DNA of 11,443 bases from Podila epigama (taxonomy: Eukaryota; Mortierellomycota; Mortierellomycetes; Mortierellales; Mortierellaceae): contig JAAAVE010000346.1 in assembly GCA_015679605.1 (NCBI GenBank), positions 10,379 through 21,821 of the forward strand. The letters are read 5' to 3'. The notes under the pieces were generated by a model. The model ran no database searches. It saw nothing but the letters and a program-made list of their open reading frames with translations, and had not been told where the DNA came from. The position numbers and the translations under genes were made by a program. Positions 9,901 through 11,443 of this stretch are shown here, piece by piece; position 1 is the stretch's first letter; each line of letters starts with the position of its first letter.

Positions 9901-11443
9901 ACCGATGGTGCCACTTGTGCGACTAAAGATTGCAAGTGCCAAGAAGATGGTACCATTTGCGGATCAGCCTTCCCGTCATGCTGCAAGGTCAGGTCCCACG
10001 CGCTACAATCGTGCAAGAAGTCTAGGGCACCGATGCCTACCACGGATTCTCTCCCAGGTACTTGTATCGCTTCCGTTTCCTCGATATTGGGTCTCAGAGA
10101 TGACTCAACCTTCAAGACTTCTTCAGTAGAAGACAAGGTTGTATCTCATTGTGCGTGCCCTAGTATCACCCATGTAAGTCCTTGCAGCTGATTTTAGCTT
10201 CCATGGATGAGTGTGCTAGTCCCATTGTTAATGAATAGTTGCACGTTCCATGCATAGATTTGTGGGTACACGTTCGACAGTTCGTGTAATTTGGACGCAA
10301 CAGCATTATACGATTGCAAAGAGCATCATGGAACGCCAACACGTTTGAGGAAATGTCCAAATGGCATTTGTACTGTCACACCTGAAAACGATTTTTGTGG
10401 CGCCTCTTTCGAACCATGCTCTTGTCAAGATACGCAGTCATTATGTGGATCACAACTGGATACAGCATGTGCTGCAGTCATGAACGTGGAAAAAATTGAC
10501 CCCAACCAAATTTATGACTGCCCTGGCGGTGCAGGAACAATACCAGTGAAGGGAGCTGTCTGTGATGGTAACAAGTATTGCTCAATTGGGCAAGCACCAC
10601 TCGGCGCGATATGCAAAACAAACTGCAATTGCACCGCCGATGGCATATTCTGTGGCAAGACGTTTCCAGAAGAGTGCACACAAAATTCCACCTCCTTGTA
10701 CCACTGCGAGAGAGGTATTGCACCGATTTTCAAGGAAGAGTGCGGAAGCAACGGATGTGAGACAGCCACCACAACAGGGAACCTCAGAGACGATAGATGC
10801 GCTGTCAATCCATGCAGCTGTCAGCAAAACGGTACTTTCTGCGGCACTACATATCCTGCACAGTGCAACTTTATCAAAGGTGCACTGTATTCCTGCGAAT
10901 TACTGGGAGGTACACCTGGACTGATTGAAGAATGCCAACATGGATGTGATCACATCACCACTGGCAAGCACTTTTGCATTCCACCTGACAACCCTGACGG
11001 CAACTGTACATGTGCAGGTGGCATTCCTATATGTGGCTCAGACCTGCCAACAACATGCACACAAGTAGATGGCTTTATAAGAAATGCTGTATATCGATGT
11101 CCCGAAACCGAAGGAGATACACCAGTATTGATAGAGGTTTGTCCATCTGGAATCGATTGTCAACGCCAGCCTCCACCTGTTTGGGCTACTTGCCCTATTT
11201 CAGTTTGTAATTGCACGGGCACAGCAACCGACTGCTCAACCGAGTTCAAACCAGTCTGCAAGTTACCGCCACAAGGTGTGTTCAAATGCAGCGACACTGG
11301 CACGGTGCAAGAGGTTGAGGTATGCACAGGTGCGGACACCTGTGTCAAGTTTGCCGATGCTGCGAAATGTACTCCACCCGAGTGCGTATGCAAGGATGAT
11401 GCAGTGCATTGTGGTTCATTCTTTGCAGACAGTTGCAAGATGG
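3608..11443 (+). CDS. Giant secreted protein with 34 tandem Cys-rich modules (3' partial)
   Basis: Spliced as join(3608..3989, 4105..5084, 5184..5924, 6034..6765, 6868..8373, 8461..10173, 10258..>11443), 7,240 nt, at least 2,413 aa, with no in-frame stop. The start at 3608 (A at -3) gives a classic signal peptide (MRPLLRHH, a Leu/Val core, possible cut after Gly28). Next come acidic and His/Lys-rich segments (about 29-300), a Gly-Lys tract (about 310-322), then modules from residue 340. Module pattern: CG-x2-[FL]-P-x2-C, about nine residues, [LIV]-Y-x-C, about 12-16, C-x4-5-C, about 8-14, C, then C-x-C; usually eight cysteines, so probably four disulfides. No family is recognised with certainty. 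The Y-x-C/C-x-x-G-x-C spacing recalls small fungal chitin-binding modules (CBM19-like), which is inference only. Function, C terminus and any GPI anchor are unknown. Confidence 0.9.
3990..4104 (+). other. Intron 1 of the Cys-rich gene
   Basis: 115 nt, phase 1, the only non-phase-0 intron in the gene. Donor GTAAAT, acceptor TTTCACCTTTTAG after a TATTGAC branch-like site. It joins G to AT (Asp128) and continues the frame into the next exon. The acceptor is chosen because it fits frame and pyrimidine tract; a different acceptor further downstream cannot be excluded. Confidence 0.7.
4105..5084 (+). other. Exon 2: low-complexity stalk and first two modules
   Basis: Starts with a non-repetitive stretch holding two cysteines (LVCEG, RIVCRG), then an acidic patch (VEVEDDASLDS), a second His-rich tract (about 4458-4560), a CNKASGGC loop and a Lys/Gly-rich region. 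Two modules follow: a short 51-aa one (4740-4892) with only six cysteines, and a B-type one (4893-5084; VCGRTLP, DAIYHC, GAAC). The order acidic, His-rich, Cys repeats that of exon 1. The donor is ACT/GTAAGA. Confidence 0.75.
4650..4688 (+). repeat. Gly-Lys hexanucleotide repeat
   Basis: Tandem GGNAAR codon pairs, mostly GGCAAG/GGCAAA, encode alternating Gly-Lys just before the module array. It would make a flexible, strongly positive linker. Hexamer slippage makes this stretch likely to vary in length between strains. Confidence 0.85.
5085..5183 (+). other. Intron 2 of the Cys-rich gene
   Basis: 99 nt, phase 0. Donor GTAAGA, branch-like TATTAAC (about 5139-5145), acceptor TTTTGCTCAG. It falls just before the FCG motif that opens the first full A-B-C-D set. 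Confidence 0.92.
5184..5924 (+). repeat. Exon 3: one A-B-C-D super-repeat
   Basis: 247 codons in four modules: A 5184-5369 (FCGQAFP), B 5370-5558 (ICGSDLP, GAEC, CTGG), C 5559-5735 (FCSDGFP), D 5736-5924 (LCGKIFP). Module starts lie at offsets 0, 186, 375 and 552 nt, exactly as in exon 4. The exon ends in phase 0 after C-A-C-SSKSS. Confidence 0.92.
5925..6033 (+). other. Intron 3 of the Cys-rich gene
   Basis: 109 nt, phase 0. Donor GTAAGT, acceptor TTTTATAG, branch-like CTCTGAC near 5957-5963. It lies between a D module and the next A module (VCGSTFP). Confidence 0.93.
6034..6765 (+). repeat. Exon 4: one A-B-C-D super-repeat
   Basis: 244 codons: A 6034-6219 (VCGSTFP), B 6220-6408 (MCGHELP, GATC, CTGG), C 6409-6585 (VCSTAFP), D 6586-6765 (VCGGAFLP). 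The internal offsets equal those of exon 3, so the two exons are probably copies of each other. The D module is three codons shorter than in exon 3. Confidence 0.92.
6766..6867 (+). other. Intron 4 of the Cys-rich gene
   Basis: 102 nt, phase 0. Donor GTGAGC, branch-like ACTTAACTC (about 6814-6822), acceptor CTCAATAG. It sits at a D/A module junction. Confidence 0.92.
6868..8373 (+). repeat. Exon 5: two A-B-C-D super-repeats
   Basis: 502 codons, eight modules: A 6868, B 7051, C 7252, D 7429, A 7618, B 7813, C 8017, D 8194-8373. Size and content equal two of the preceding exons joined, with no intron at the internal D/A junction (7617/7618). Either an intron was lost here or a pair was duplicated inside one exon. 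The first B module carries a Gly-Ser microsatellite insertion (GSGSGS, about 7120-7140). Confidence 0.92.
8374..8460 (+). other. Intron 5 of the Cys-rich gene
   Basis: 87 nt, phase 0. Donor GTAAGT, branch-like TCTGACTTACTA (about 8430-8441), acceptor TTTCACCAATAG. D/A junction. Confidence 0.93.
8461..10173 (+). repeat. Exon 6: six A-type modules then B, C, D
   Basis: 571 codons, nine modules starting at 8461, 8644, 8827, 9028, 9223, 9418, 9592 (B), 9778 (C) and 9955 (D). The first five are extra A-type copies; the set from 9418 is the normal A-B-C-D. The final D module is degenerate: LQSC replaces the LYxC motif, two expected cysteines are absent, one extra Cys makes a CC pair, and a Ser-rich stretch extends it to 73 aa. 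Confidence 0.9.
8827..9417 (+). repeat. Recent tandem duplication of A modules
   Basis: Three consecutive modules, 8827-9027 (201 nt), 9028-9222 (195 nt) and 9223-9417 (195 nt), share VCGSAFP, LDK, LYKC, GQG, PGPD and a Pro-rich linker before DCKCK. The second and third are equal in length and identical at 53 of 65 residues by my count. This is much closer than any other pair seen, and marks the youngest expansion in the array. Confidence 0.92.
10174..10257 (+). other. Intron 6 of the Cys-rich gene
   Basis: 84 nt, phase 0. Donor GTAAGT, acceptor CATGCATAG. It joins a D module to ICGYTF. The frame after it is open to the window end. Confidence 0.9.
10258..11443 (+). repeat. Exon 7 (partial): A-B-D-A-B-C-D modules
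   Basis: 395 complete codons, open to the window edge. Modules start at 10258 (A, ICGYTF), 10441 (B, LCGSQLD), 10648 (D-like, FCGKTFP), 10837 (A, FCGTTYP), 11029 (B, ICGSDLP), 11230 (C, DCSTEF) and 11407 (D, HCGSFF, cut off). The first set lacks a C module: B passes straight to D. The D-to-A passage (NPCSCQQNGT/FCG) closely resembles the internal one of exon 5 (NPCLCQQEGT/FCG), so exons 5 and 7 probably share an ancestor. Confidence 0.9.

Noticed and set aside
4740-11443. CRISPR array or DNA satellite
   Set aside because: The periodicity (about 177-207 nt) is in the protein, DNA copies are mostly diverged, and introns interrupt them at fixed points. It is a coding domain repeat.
4740-11443. 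EGF-like domains, metallothionein, hydrophobin or small secreted effector array
   Set aside because: Cysteine spacing does not match EGF or the hydrophobin eight-Cys pattern. Aromatic and proline residues are conserved, unlike in metallothionein.

Overview
The window looks like nuclear DNA of a filamentous fungus. It holds short GT-AG introns (84-154 nt, plus one of 477 nt), long A/T homopolymers, two intron-split genes in divergent orientation, and a eukaryotic Lcb2-type serine palmitoyltransferase subunit. An early-diverging (zygomycete, Mortierella-like) fungus would fit, but that is an impression from style and not a measurement.

Left part, minus strand (231-2660): a complete four-exon gene for the catalytic LCB2 subunit of serine palmitoyltransferase, 548 aa after splicing. 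Its three introns are at 1863-2339, 1025-1178 and 448-599. Open frames on either side of these introns look like separate genes until they are spliced. Positions 1-230 are its 3' flank, with an AATAAA on its sense strand.

Middle (2661-3607): a 947-nt divergent intergenic region that must carry both promoters. It contains microsatellites, poly(dA:dT) tracts, a pyrimidine tract and two inverted repeats.

Right part, plus strand (3608 to beyond 11443): a very large gene, cut by the window end. Seven exons were assembled (3608-3989, 4105-5084, 5184-5924, 6034-6765, 6868-8373, 8461-10173, 10258-11443+). They encode at least 2,413 residues: a signal peptide, acidic and His/Lys-rich low-complexity segments, a Gly-Lys tract, then 34 tandem cysteine-rich modules of about 60 aa, typically with eight cysteines. 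The modules fall into four types (called A, B, C and D here) in the repeating order A-B-C-D. The last five introns are all phase 0 and sit at the same point, just before the first CG motif of a module. Four exons (5184-5924, 6034-6765, 6868-8373 and 8461-10173) end on a D module, so whole exons are whole super-repeats. This nested architecture is the most interesting thing in the window. I cannot name a characterised family for it. A wall- or glycan-binding secreted protein is the best guess.

The two genes have no evident functional link beyond a shared divergent promoter region. No tRNA, rRNA, transposon, CRISPR array or prokaryotic operon was seen.
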